Assembly: GCA_009379825.1 (NCBI GenBank)
Contig: WHTA01000018.1
Coordinates: 1-64,000 of the forward strand
Source: Streptosporangiales bacterium
Lineage (GTDB): Bacteria; Actinomycetota; Actinomycetes; Streptosporangiales; WHST01
Length of the DNA stretch: 64,000 nucleotides
Direction: 5' to 3'
Shown here: positions 25,052 through 32,269 of the stretch, one piece after another
Layout of the letters: each line of letters opens with the position of its first letter
Numbering within the stretch: position 1 is the stretch's first letter
The notes under the pieces: model-generated
What the model saw: only the letters and a program-made list of their open reading frames with translations
What the model was told of the DNA's origin: nothing
The model's database searches: none
Position numbers and translations under genes: made by a program

Positions 25052-26031
25052 GTGGCGACCGACAGCGACACGGCGAAGTCGCCTGCGGGGTCGGTCCACC
25101 ACTGTGCGAGGGTCATGCCGGCGGACCGCAACTCGGCGGCGACGCGTTCCTTGCGGAACTTGGCGGAGATCTCCGTGCGCATCTCCTCGCCGGCGGCGAA
25201 CGGCACAACGAGGTCGAGATCGTCGATCGGCACGGTCTGGTCGGTGGTGGACCGCAGCCGCATCTCGACCTGCTCGAGCTCCTCGTCCCAGGCGGCGACG
25301 TGGGTGAACGTCTCGGGGTCGAAGTGGCCGTCCAGCTCGCGGTTGATCACGTGCAGCACGTTCTTGTTGAACTGCGCGGTGACCCCGGCAGCGTCGTCGT
25401 ACGCCGCGAGCAACCGCGTCGTGTCCTTCACCAGGTCGGTGCCGAGTAGCAGGGTCTCGCCCGGTGCCAGGTGTGCGCGGGTCTGGCGGAGGAAGTCCGC
25501 ACGTTCGGCCGGGGTGAGGTTGCCGATCGTGCCGCCGAGGAACGCCAGCAGCCGATTACCCTCGCGCGGCAGCAGGTGCAGCTGTTGCGCGAAGTCCGCG
25601 ACCACCCCGTGCATGGTGAGCTCCGGGTACTCGCCGTGCAGTGCGCGGACCGCGTCGACGAGAGCACTCTCGCTGACGTCCACAGGGATGTAGCGGCGCA
25701 GGCCGTCCGCCGATCGCAGGCCGTCGAGCAGCAGCCGGGTCTTCGCCGACGACCCGGAGCCCAGCTCGACGACCGTGTCGGCCGCGGACAGCCGCGCGAT
25801 CTCCACCGCGTGCTCCTCGAGGATGGTGCGCTCCGCGCGGGTCGGGTAGTACTCGGGGAGTCGGGTGATGTATTCGAAGAGCTCGCTGCCGCGCGCGTCG
25901 TAGAAGTGTTTCGGCGGCAGCACTTTCGGCCGGCCGGTGAGTCCCGACCTGACGTCGTCGGCGAGTGCCGCCGTGCTGTGCTCGTCGGTGAGGTAGCGGC
26001 TTACGGTCACGGTCGCCGTGGAGTCGTTCAT
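25048..26031 (-). CDS. egtD: L-histidine N-alpha-methyltransferase EgtD
   Basis: A SAM-dependent methyltransferase of 327 residues that trimethylates histidine to hercynine, the first step of ergothioneine synthesis. Motif I is VVELGSGSSAKTRLLLD. PPKHFYDARGSELFEYIT and LPEYYPTRAE are the EgtD family signature, and FLGGTIGNLTPAE with FNKNVLHVINRELDG line the histidine site. Last gene of egtABCD on this strand, 10 bases after egtC. Its stop overlaps that of convergent efeB by four bases. Confidence 0.95.
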   Translation of the reverse strand: MNDSTATVTVSRYLTDEHSTAALADDVRSGLTGRPKVLPPKHFYDARGSELFEYITRLPEYYPTRAERTILEEHAVEIARLSAADTVVELGSGSSAKTRLLLDGLRSADGLRRYIPVDVSESALVDAVRALHGEYPELTMHGVVADFAQQLHLLPREGNRLLAFLGGTIGNLTPAERADFLRQTRAHLAPGETLLLGTDLVKDTTRLLAAYDDAAGVTAQFNKNVLHVINRELDGHFDPETFTHVAAWDEELEQVEMRLRSTTDQTVPIDDLDLVVPFAAGEEMRTEISAKFRKERVAAELRSAGMTLAQWWTDPAGDFAVSLSVAT

Positions 26032-26041
26032 GGGATCCCTT

Positions 26042-26770
26042 CTACAAGGACGTCAGGTGCACGCCGGTGCGGTCGGCTTCGACGAGTGTGCGGTCGGGCA
26101 CCTCCTCCCAGTCGGCTCCGTCGTCGTCGGGCTCGGCGGCGAGCACGACCGCGTCGGTCGTCCGCCGTACGTAGAGCGGCTCGCCCCAGGTGGTGCCGGC
26201 GAGCAGGGAGCCGTCGGTGGCCAGCGTGGTGAGCCGCCCGTCGGCTGCGGCAGCGACGTCGGTGACGGTGCTTGCCAGCCCCGCGCCGAGCGACGCCCCG
26301 CCGGACCAGTGCGTGACGGCGAGGCCGAACATGAACGCGGAGTCGACTGCGGCCAGCGCGTCGGGCACCCAGCTCACCCGGTCCTGGAGCGTCTTGCGCA
26401 ACGCCTGCGAGTCGAAGACACAGCCGTTGTGGCTGAACAGCCAACCCTCGTGCGTGAACGGTGCCGCGCACGACTCGTCGGCCGGGTAGCCGGGCGTGGC
26501 CGATCGCACGGCCGCGAGCACACAGCCGGACTCGACGGTCGGGGCGAGGCTCGCGAACGACTGGTCGCTCCAGATCGGTTGTGCGCGCCGGTATCTGACC
26601 GGTCGGCGGTGTCCGTCGACGTACCAGCCGGCGCCGAAGCCGTCCACGTTGACGGTGCCGTGTCCTTGCCGGCGCGGCGCGTACGACTGCATCGCGAGCG
26701 AGTGCGGTGCGTCGAACACCAGTTGTTGCAGCGGCGCTCGTGGGCCCAGGTAGGCGAAATGGCGGCACAT
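26042..26770 (-). CDS. egtC: Gamma-glutamyl-hercynylcysteine sulfoxide amidohydrolase EgtC
   Basis: A class II glutamine amidotransferase-fold hydrolase of 242 residues. The N-terminal nucleophile Cys follows the initiator Met (MCRHFAYLGPRAPLQQLVF), and FSHNGCVFD and AVRSATPG are further family blocks. It removes glutamate from the sulfoxide made by EgtB. The start is fixed by the need for Cys2. It lies 13 bases after egtB and 10 before egtD. Confidence 0.95.
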   Translation of the reverse strand: MCRHFAYLGPRAPLQQLVFDAPHSLAMQSYAPRRQGHGTVNVDGFGAGWYVDGHRRPVRYRRAQPIWSDQSFASLAPTVESGCVLAAVRSATPGYPADESCAAPFTHEGWLFSHNGCVFDSQALRKTLQDRVSWVPDALAAVDSAFMFGLAVTHWSGGASLGAGLASTVTDVAAAADGRLTTLATDGSLLAGTTWGEPLYVRRTTDAVVLAAEPDDDGADWEEVPDRTLVEADRTGVHLTSL

Positions 26771-26783
26771 GCGTGAGCTCCGA

Positions 26784-28091
26784 TCAAGCGTCTCGTGCGC
26801 AGCGGAAGCCGGCGAAGATCTGCCGCCGGATCGGCAGGTCCCAGTTGCGGAAGGTCGCGCGGCACGCGGTCGGGTCGGTCGCCCAGGAACCGCCGCGCAG
26901 CACCTTGTAACCGCCGTCGAAGAAGACCTCCGAGTACTCCTGGTAGGGGAACACGCAGAAGCCGGGGTGGCCGGTGAACTCGGTGGACGTCCACTCCCAC
27001 ACGTCGCCGAGCATCTGGTGTGCACCGTAGGGCGAGGCGCCGAGCGGGAAGGAACCCGCCGGCGTCGGCCGGTAGCGGCGCTGGCCGAGGTTGACCGTGT
27101 CGTCGGTGCCGGGCTGGTCGCCCCACGGGAACCTGCGCTTGGTGCCGGTGTGCTGGTCCCACGACGCGGCCTTCTCCCATTCCGTCTCCGTGGGCAGCCG
27201 CTTGCCGGCCCATCGCGCGTAGGCGTCCGCCTCGTACCAGCAGACGTGCTGTACCGGTTCGTCCATCGGCAGCGGCTCGGGGCGGCCGAACCTGCGGCGC
27301 AGCAGCTGCCCACCCTCGTGCACCCAGAACGCCGGTGTCCGCTTGCCGGAACGGCAGCGCCAGTCCCAGCCCAGCTCGGTCCACCAGCGGCGATCGTCGT
27401 AACCGCCGTCCTCGACGAAGTGCCGGTACGCCTCGTTGCTCACCGGAGTGGTGTCGAGCCAGAACGCGGGTAGGTCGACGGTGTGTGCGGGGCGCTCGTT
27501 GTCGTACGCCCACGCGTCGGTCGAGGTGCCCATGGTGAACGGCCCACCCTCGACCAGCACCTCCGCTGCGGGTTGGGCCGTGCGCGGCGCCGGCAGGTCG
27601 TCGGTGCTCGGCAGCGCCGGCTGACCGCGCCGCAGCTGGTGGGTGGCGAGCATCGTCTCGTCGTGCTGGTGCTCGTGCTGCACCACCATCCGGTAGACGA
27701 AGCCGCCGTCGAGCAGCGAGCTCTCCTGGGTGAGCCGTACGGTGTCGAGCGAGTCGAGCACCTTGCGGCGTACCAGGCCGATGTAGTCACCGGCCTCCCG
27801 CGGCGAGAGCAGCGGCAGCGTGGGGCGTTCGGTGCGGGGATGCTCGAACGCGTCGTAGATGTCGTCGATCTCAGGGCGCATGGGTTCGATCCCCGCGGCG
27901 GCGCGGAGCAACCACAGCTCCTCGTAGTTGCCGACGTGCGCGAGATCCCACACCAGCGGCGACATCAGCCGGGAGTGCTGTGCCACCAGCTCACCGTCGT
28001 CAAGCACCTCCGTGGTGAGGCCGAGACTGCGCTGCCGCACCCGTTCCAGCTCGTCCGCGACCATCGTCTTGAGTGCGTGTTCTTCTGTCAC
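26784..28091 (-). CDS. egtB: Hercynine oxygenase / sulfoxide synthase EgtB
   Basis: A non-haem iron enzyme of 435 residues. The N-terminal DinB-like domain carries the iron motif H-x3-H-x-E in VVQHEHQHDETML, and an earlier His lies in MSPLVWDLAHVGNYEEL. The C-terminal formylglycine-enzyme-like domain has FTMGTS, WEWTSTEF and LRGGSWATD. It joins hercynine to gamma-glutamylcysteine using O2. The GTG start overlaps the egtA stop (GTGA), with GGAGG upstream. Confidence 0.95.
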   Translation of the reverse strand: MTEEHALKTMVADELERVRQRSLGLTTEVLDDGELVAQHSRLMSPLVWDLAHVGNYEELWLLRAAAGIEPMRPEIDDIYDAFEHPRTERPTLPLLSPREAGDYIGLVRRKVLDSLDTVRLTQESSLLDGGFVYRMVVQHEHQHDETMLATHQLRRGQPALPSTDDLPAPRTAQPAAEVLVEGGPFTMGTSTDAWAYDNERPAHTVDLPAFWLDTTPVSNEAYRHFVEDGGYDDRRWWTELGWDWRCRSGKRTPAFWVHEGGQLLRRRFGRPEPLPMDEPVQHVCWYEADAYARWAGKRLPTETEWEKAASWDQHTGTKRRFPWGDQPGTDDTVNLGQRRYRPTPAGSFPLGASPYGAHQMLGDVWEWTSTEFTGHPGFCVFPYQEYSEVFFDGGYKVLRGGSWATDPTACRATFRNWDLPIRRQIFAGFRCARDA

Positions 28092-29293
28092 CGTGCCTCC
28101 TCGAGTGGTTGGGCCCGTGTGGTCACGTCGTCGGCCGGGCAGCGCCCGTGGCGTACGTAGGTGTGCAGGTAGCGGTCGACGAGGGTGAGCAGCTGCGGAT
28201 GCACGCGCCCAGCGGACAGTGCGCCAAGTGCGGCGTCGAAGCAGTCGGCGGCGGCGCGCGCGAGTCGGGGGTCGGCTAGCCCGCGGCGTGCGGCGACCTG
28301 CCAGGCGCCCGCCACCGGCTCCGCCGCGGCCATGGCCAGGTCGCCGGCCCTCGGGTCGTCGACGAGGGCGGTGAGCACGGCGATCGGTACCGGCCACCAG
28401 GTCTGCGACTGTGCGTCCACGTAGCGCACCTCGAACCAACCTCGTGGCCGTACCGGCGGGAACAGGGTGGTCAGGTGGTACGCCAGGTCGTCCGTGGTCG
28501 GCGGTGCGCGGCTGTCGAGCCACTGCCTGAAGGTGAGCTCAGGCTCGCAGCGCCAGGCGCCAGGCCGCCTGCGCACCATCACCGGCGCGTCGAGCGCGTA
28601 CTCCGCCCAGCCCACGACGGGGTCGGCGCCCGGCACGGGCGCGGAGGTCCGCGGCGGGTCGAGCCGCTGCCAGACCGCCTGCCTGGCGGACTTCCACCCG
28701 GTGTGCCGGCCCGCATGTACCGGTGAGTTGGCGAACGCCGCGACGAAGACCGGGCCGACGGCGTTCAGCAGCCGCCACCGCCGTCGCACGTCGGCAGCGT
28801 CGCTTCCGGCGTCCAGGTTGACCTGCACCGCCGCAGTGCTGCACATCATCAGCCGGCCGGTGCTGCCCAGCCGGTCGTAGTACGCCTCCATGGCGTCGTA
28901 GCGGGGCGCACGCAGCTGCCGCCGCGGCGTGCGGTGCGGGTCTATCGCGGTGGGGAGGAGGGTGAGGCCGAGTGGCCGGAGCTGTCCGGCGATGTGCGAG
29001 ACGTCGGCGGCGAGAGCCTGCCAACAGGCGGTGAGGCCTACCGTGGGCGGCGAACTGAGCTCCAGCTGCCCGCCGGGTTCGAAGGTGATTGTGCTGCCCG
29101 CCGGTGGCGGTGCGTGATCTGCGAGGAGTGTCCTGAGCTGGTCGAGCGGAACCGGTCGGTGCGGTTGCGCCAGATCGGCGACGAGCCATTCCAACTCGGC
29201 GCCGACGTACGTCGGGGGACCGGTCTTGAAGCAGATGCGCTTCACGTAGCCGTGCACGTCGGCGTAGGTGTGCAGCAGCTCGGCGGTCGTCAT
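28088..29293 (-). CDS. egtA: Glutamate-cysteine ligase EgtA
   Basis: A GCS2-type ligase of about 401 residues, supplying gamma-glutamylcysteine to EgtB. VGAELEWLVADL, FEPGGQLELSSPP and MCSTAAVQVNLDAG are the ATP/metal-binding blocks of the family, and RGWFEVRYVDAQS lies late in the domain. ATG 29293 is preferred over GTG 29302 because GAGGTGG lies just upstream. First gene of egtABCD. No egtE (C-S lyase) is found here, so that step must be encoded elsewhere or be supplied by another PLP enzyme. Confidence 0.92.
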   Translation of the reverse strand: MTTAELLHTYADVHGYVKRICFKTGPPTYVGAELEWLVADLAQPHRPVPLDQLRTLLADHAPPPAGSTITFEPGGQLELSSPPTVGLTACWQALAADVSHIAGQLRPLGLTLLPTAIDPHRTPRRQLRAPRYDAMEAYYDRLGSTGRLMMCSTAAVQVNLDAGSDAADVRRRWRLLNAVGPVFVAAFANSPVHAGRHTGWKSARQAVWQRLDPPRTSAPVPGADPVVGWAEYALDAPVMVRRRPGAWRCEPELTFRQWLDSRAPPTTDDLAYHLTTLFPPVRPRGWFEVRYVDAQSQTWWPVPIAVLTALVDDPRAGDLAMAAAEPVAGAWQVAARRGLADPRLARAAADCFDAALGALSAGRVHPQLLTLVDRYLHTYVRHGRCPADDVTTRAQPLEEAR

Positions 29294-29318
29294 GCGGACC
29301 ACCTCAACCGTTGGCGGG

Positions 29319-29332
29319 CCATGAGCTCATGG
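29319..29332. promoter_or_regulatory. Palindrome upstream of egtA
   Basis: CCATGAGCTCATGG is a perfect 14-base palindrome centred about 32 bases before the egtA ATG, in an 85-base gap. It could be an operator for the ergothioneine operon; no regulator can be assigned. Confidence 0.35.
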
Positions 29333-29378
29333 TGCCCGTCGCCTCTGACAACACTCGGTCGTCCAACCTAACGCGGCA

Positions 29379-30296
29379 TTACAGGTCCCAGCGGGTTTCC
29401 GGCGCCTCCGCGGAGCGCAGCAGCTGCAGAGCGGTCTCCACGACCTGCCGATGCCGCTTCGTGTCCCCGACCGGACCGATCGTGCGGCCCATCAGGTGCG
29501 GGGTGACGAGCACGCGGGGAACCCGCAGGCGTCCTGCGGTGTGCCGGAACGCGCGTACGTACACCGACACGGTGGCGATACCTGCGGCCTCGAGTGCCCT
29601 CGCGACGAGCCCGACCGACTCGTGACAGACCGGTCACGTGCCGACGAGCAGGCACACGTCGACCTCGTCGGCGACGAGCCGCTCCGCCCAGGCGGGGGCC
29701 GTCTGCTCCCGCAGCCGGACCTGCGAGGTGGCACCGGTGAACGCGAAGTGGGTGTCCGCGAGCTGCACCCGACCCTCGGCCTCGAGGTCGCGCAGGACGG
29801 CCAGCGGAAAGACGGTGCCGGGGTCGCGCTGCGCGGTCAGGGCGTCGTAGCCGGGATGCCGCGCGGTCAGCTGGGCGTCCGGCGTGTCGCGGGGGATCTC
29901 CGACAATGTCGGCGATCCGCGCAGGAACTGCTTGATGAGGGCCAGCGACTCCGCCTGGGTCGGACCATCAGGACCCATCGGGTCGTCGCCGACCCGGAAG
30001 ACACCGCCGGCGGTGATCAACGCGAGCCGCAGGTCGGCAAGATCGCCGTCCACGACGGTGAAGGGCGCGTCCTCCACCGTCGGCCCGTCGTCCTTCTCGT
30101 ACGCGGCGACCTGCGCGGCGTAGACGGCTTCCCTGACGGGCGCGTAGTCACCGGTGTCGAAGGCTTCCCCGAGTCGCTGCAGGATCTCCGCGATAGCATC
30201 CGCCGCCAGCTCGTCCGACATCGACTTGAGGAACTTGAACTGCATGTCGGCGTGCTCACCGTAGTAGAACGACGTGCGGAAGTCCTCGAAGTCCAT
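29379..30296 (-). CDS. GrdB/PrdB-like protein, probable selenoprotein with in-frame UGA (Sec221)
   Basis: The frame from ATG 30296 (MDFEDFRTSFYYGEHADMQF...) meets TGA at 29634-29636 after DVCLLVGT. It then continues in the same frame as PVCHESVGLVARALEAAG and on to FRHTAGRLRVPRVLVTPHLM and a stop at 29379, giving about 305 residues, the usual size of glycine/sarcosine/betaine-reductase selenoprotein-B-like proteins. Read as selenocysteine, the UGA gives a U-x-x-C redox motif (U-P-V-C-H). A hairpin with GGUC in its loop lies just downstream. DDPMGPDGPTQAESLALIKQFLRG is the family block. The alternative is TGA as an error for TGC (Cys). A conventional stop is unlikely because the conserved C-terminal third follows. 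Confidence 0.8.
29605..29623 (-). promoter_or_regulatory. Candidate bacterial SECIS hairpin
   Basis: On the minus strand, ACGAG pairs with CTCGT around the 9-base loop TCGGTCGGG. The stem starts 10 bases and the GGUC starts 17 bases after the UGA, inside the window expected for a bacterial SECIS that recruits SelB. The stem is short (5 bp), so this is supportive and not decisive. Confidence 0.5.
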
Positions 30297-30377
30297 GGCT
30301 GCCCCAATCGACGCACCTGGGTGCCAAGCCTAGGACCGCCCGGAGCACCCGTCAGTGATCGAGCACACATCCCTGCG

Positions 30378-31052
30378 TCAAAGGCCGGCGTCGAGGCGCA
30401 GCCGGGTCAGCTCGTCGTGCAGCTCCGCCCGTACCTTCGGGTCGTCGGTGTCGACGGTCCCGTCCGGCTGCACGATCCAGTAGAGCCGGTCGGAGCCCGG
30501 CTGCCGGCGTACCACGACGTCGACGACACCGTCGGTGAGTATCAGCCGGGTAGCCAGCTGCCGGGTCCAGGCCACCCGCTCGACCGCCAGGTCGACCAGC
30601 GGTACCCGGTCGGTGAAACGCAGCACAGTACGGCGGGGCAGCCACGGCAGCAGCCCGACAACGGTGAGTGCACCGTGGCGGTCGTCCCAGTCGACCCGGG
30701 CGACCTGCTCCCAACCCCAGCGCGACCAGCCCGCGGCGCCGTCCGGGCCGGTGAGGCGATGCAGCGCAGCGTCGGTGGCGACGACGGACGCCTCGTCGAC
30801 ATCGCAGGCGTAGGTCAGCACCCGCTCACCCGGCGCGAGCTCCGCCAACCGGCGTACCGGGGCCGGGCTGCGCACCTGGCTCGCCAGCCATGCGCTGCAT
30901 ATCGCAGCGCCTCCCACCACCGTCGAGCTGCCGTACGCTCCGGTACCGGGAGGTCGACGGCCGGGCCTACGTGGGTAGCCATGGCACATCACTGCACTGT
31001 CACGACTACGAGCGTCTCCCGCGGCTGTCGCCCCGTCTGTGACTGGGCTCAC
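30378..31052 (-). CDS. Conserved actinobacterial hypothetical protein
   Basis: About 224 residues. The core runs from VRRLAELAPGERVLTYACDV, through VVATDAALHRL and WGWEQVARVDWDDRHGALTV, to a C-terminal block VVRRQPGSDRLYWIVQPDGT. It looks like a small beta-rich soluble protein seen in many actinomycetes, with no known function. GTG 31052 overlaps the upstream stop (GTGA), but the first 45 residues look poorly conserved. ATG 30989 is a reasonable alternative start. It is the last gene of a coupled four-gene string. Confidence 0.6.
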   Translation of the reverse strand: MSPVTDGATAAGDARSRDSAVMCHGYPRRPGRRPPGTGAYGSSTVVGGAAICSAWLASQVRSPAPVRRLAELAPGERVLTYACDVDEASVVATDAALHRLTGPDGAAGWSRWGWEQVARVDWDDRHGALTVVGLLPWLPRRTVLRFTDRVPLVDLAVERVAWTRQLATRLILTDGVVDVVVRRQPGSDRLYWIVQPDGTVDTDDPKVRAELHDELTRLRLDAGL

Positions 31053-31285
31053 CGAGGACCTGGCCGGTGCTTGACGATCCAGAACGCGCTGGGGCTGGAT
31101 ACGTATTCGACCCGCGTGGGTTCGCTCCGCAGCGCGTCCAGGTACGAGCCGAGGTGCAGGCCGACGACGAGGAACGCTGCCACCGCGAGCAGCGTCCCGG
31201 CAGCGAGCCTGTCGACCAGCCTGGAGGCGGGCGCCAAACCGTCGACGTCGAGCGTGCGCCCCGACCGCGACCGCGGCTGCGTCAC
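31049..31285 (-). CDS. Small single-pass membrane protein (78 aa)
   Basis: A basic N-terminus of about 25 residues, one hydrophobic helix (RLAAGTLLAVAAFLVVGLHL) and a C-terminal tail ending in SAFWIVKHRPGPR. No family is recognised. GGAG lies inside the end of the upstream gene, and the GTG overlaps its stop. The downstream gene overlaps in the same way. Its size and place suggest a partner of the 51-residue membrane protein before it. Confidence 0.5.
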   Translation of the reverse strand: MTQPRSRSGRTLDVDGLAPASRLVDRLAAGTLLAVAAFLVVGLHLGSYLDALRSEPTRVEYVSSPSAFWIVKHRPGPR

Positions 31286-31437
31286 CTCCGACGAGCTGAT
31301 TCAGCCTCGGTCGCCGAGGTGTGGTACCGGATCACGCCGGTGACCAGCGGGCCGAGCACCGAGCTTGCTGCGATGACCGCACCCAGCGCGATCAATGCAC
31401 CATCCAGCCACCGGTCGCCGCGTATCGTGCCGGTCAC
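31282..31437 (-). CDS. Small single-pass membrane protein (51 aa)
   Basis: Starts GTG 31437, overlapping the CPBP protease stop (GTGA), and encodes about 51 residues: a short charged N-terminus (TGTIRGDRWLD), one helix (GALIALGAVIAASSVLGPLV) and a tail VIRYHTSATEAESARRR. Too small for homology by eye. The coupling on both sides is the main evidence that it is real. Confidence 0.5.
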   Translation of the reverse strand: MTGTIRGDRWLDGALIALGAVIAASSVLGPLVTGVIRYHTSATEAESARRR

Positions 31438-32182
31438 GGGTGTCCCAACCGGCCTTTCGTGCCCACGACGAGGGCCAGGGCAGTCACCAGGTAGACGCCG
31501 AGGATGGCCCAGTCCGGCGTGTCCAAGGCCGTGGTGTACGCCCGCTCTCTGGCAAGGAGGATCAGGTAATCCTGCGCCGGTGTGAAGCTTGCGTGCATGA
31601 GGATGCACAGACCGACGCTCCTGGTCCGGTTCCACAGCAGGGTGTAGGGGAAGGCCAGGACCATCGGGACGACGAAGCCGGCCGGGCCGTAGATCGGCAC
31701 GTGCCAGACTCCCCAGGCAAGGCCGATGATGAGGGTCGCGACGACCGGTGAGTACCGCTGTTGCAGCATCGGCAGCCCGAAGCCTCGCCAGCCCGGGTCC
31801 TCCAGCGCCCCGCCGAGCACGAGCACGAAGAGGATGTGCCGGCGTACCGCGGCAGGCGCTCGACGGCGAGATTCCAGTCGACCGGCTCGCCGAGCACCTG
31901 GAGCACCCCGGCGGGCCCAGGGCGTAGAGCCACCAGCCTGGTGCCACTCGCAGGGCGCCACGTCGGACGCAGCCAGTCGACCAGCCGATCTCCCCGCAGG
32001 CGGGTCACGACGCCGGCGGCAACCGCCGGCCCAAGCGCGCCGAAGAGGAAGGGGACGTCGCCTCCGCCCACTGCCGCGACCGTCCAGAGGGTCCACGAGA
32101 TGCCGTAGGCGAGGACGACGAAGCTGACCACCGGGTGCCGTTGAACCCAGTGCGCGGTCCTCGTCGTCGGCGTGCTGCTCAC
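31434..32182 (-). pseudogene. CPBP (CAAX-like) intramembrane protease, frameshifted
   Basis: An integral membrane protein of the CPBP/Abi family. The first half (HPVVSFVVLAYGISWTLWTV, FLFGALGPAVAAGVV) and the catalytic half (GGALEDPGWRGFGLP for the E-E/D-x-x-R motif, WGVWHVPIY and LMHASFTPAQD for the His motifs) are in different frames. The switch is at about 31836-31839 (GGCACATC on the minus strand), where one more C (GGCCACATC) would restore AG-H-ILFVLVLGG. Restored length is about 249 residues. GTG 32182 is the likely start. It leads a string of four genes joined by GTGA overlaps. Confidence 0.75.
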
Positions 32183-32269
32183 GCTGACAACCTGCCAACG
32201 TCCTCGTTACCGGGGTACGGAGCTTCGTCGGCGCAAGCACCACCGAGGTGCCGAGGGCGCGCGGTGGTG

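Noticed and set aside
26042-29293. Complete ergothioneine pathway including egtE
   Set aside because: Only egtA, B, C and D are present; no PLP-dependent C-S lyase lies next to them.
29379-29570. Separate 63-residue gene downstream of the GrdB/PrdB-like gene
   Set aside because: It is in phase with the upstream frame across the UGA and lacks its own ribosome site; treated as the C-terminus of one selenoprotein.
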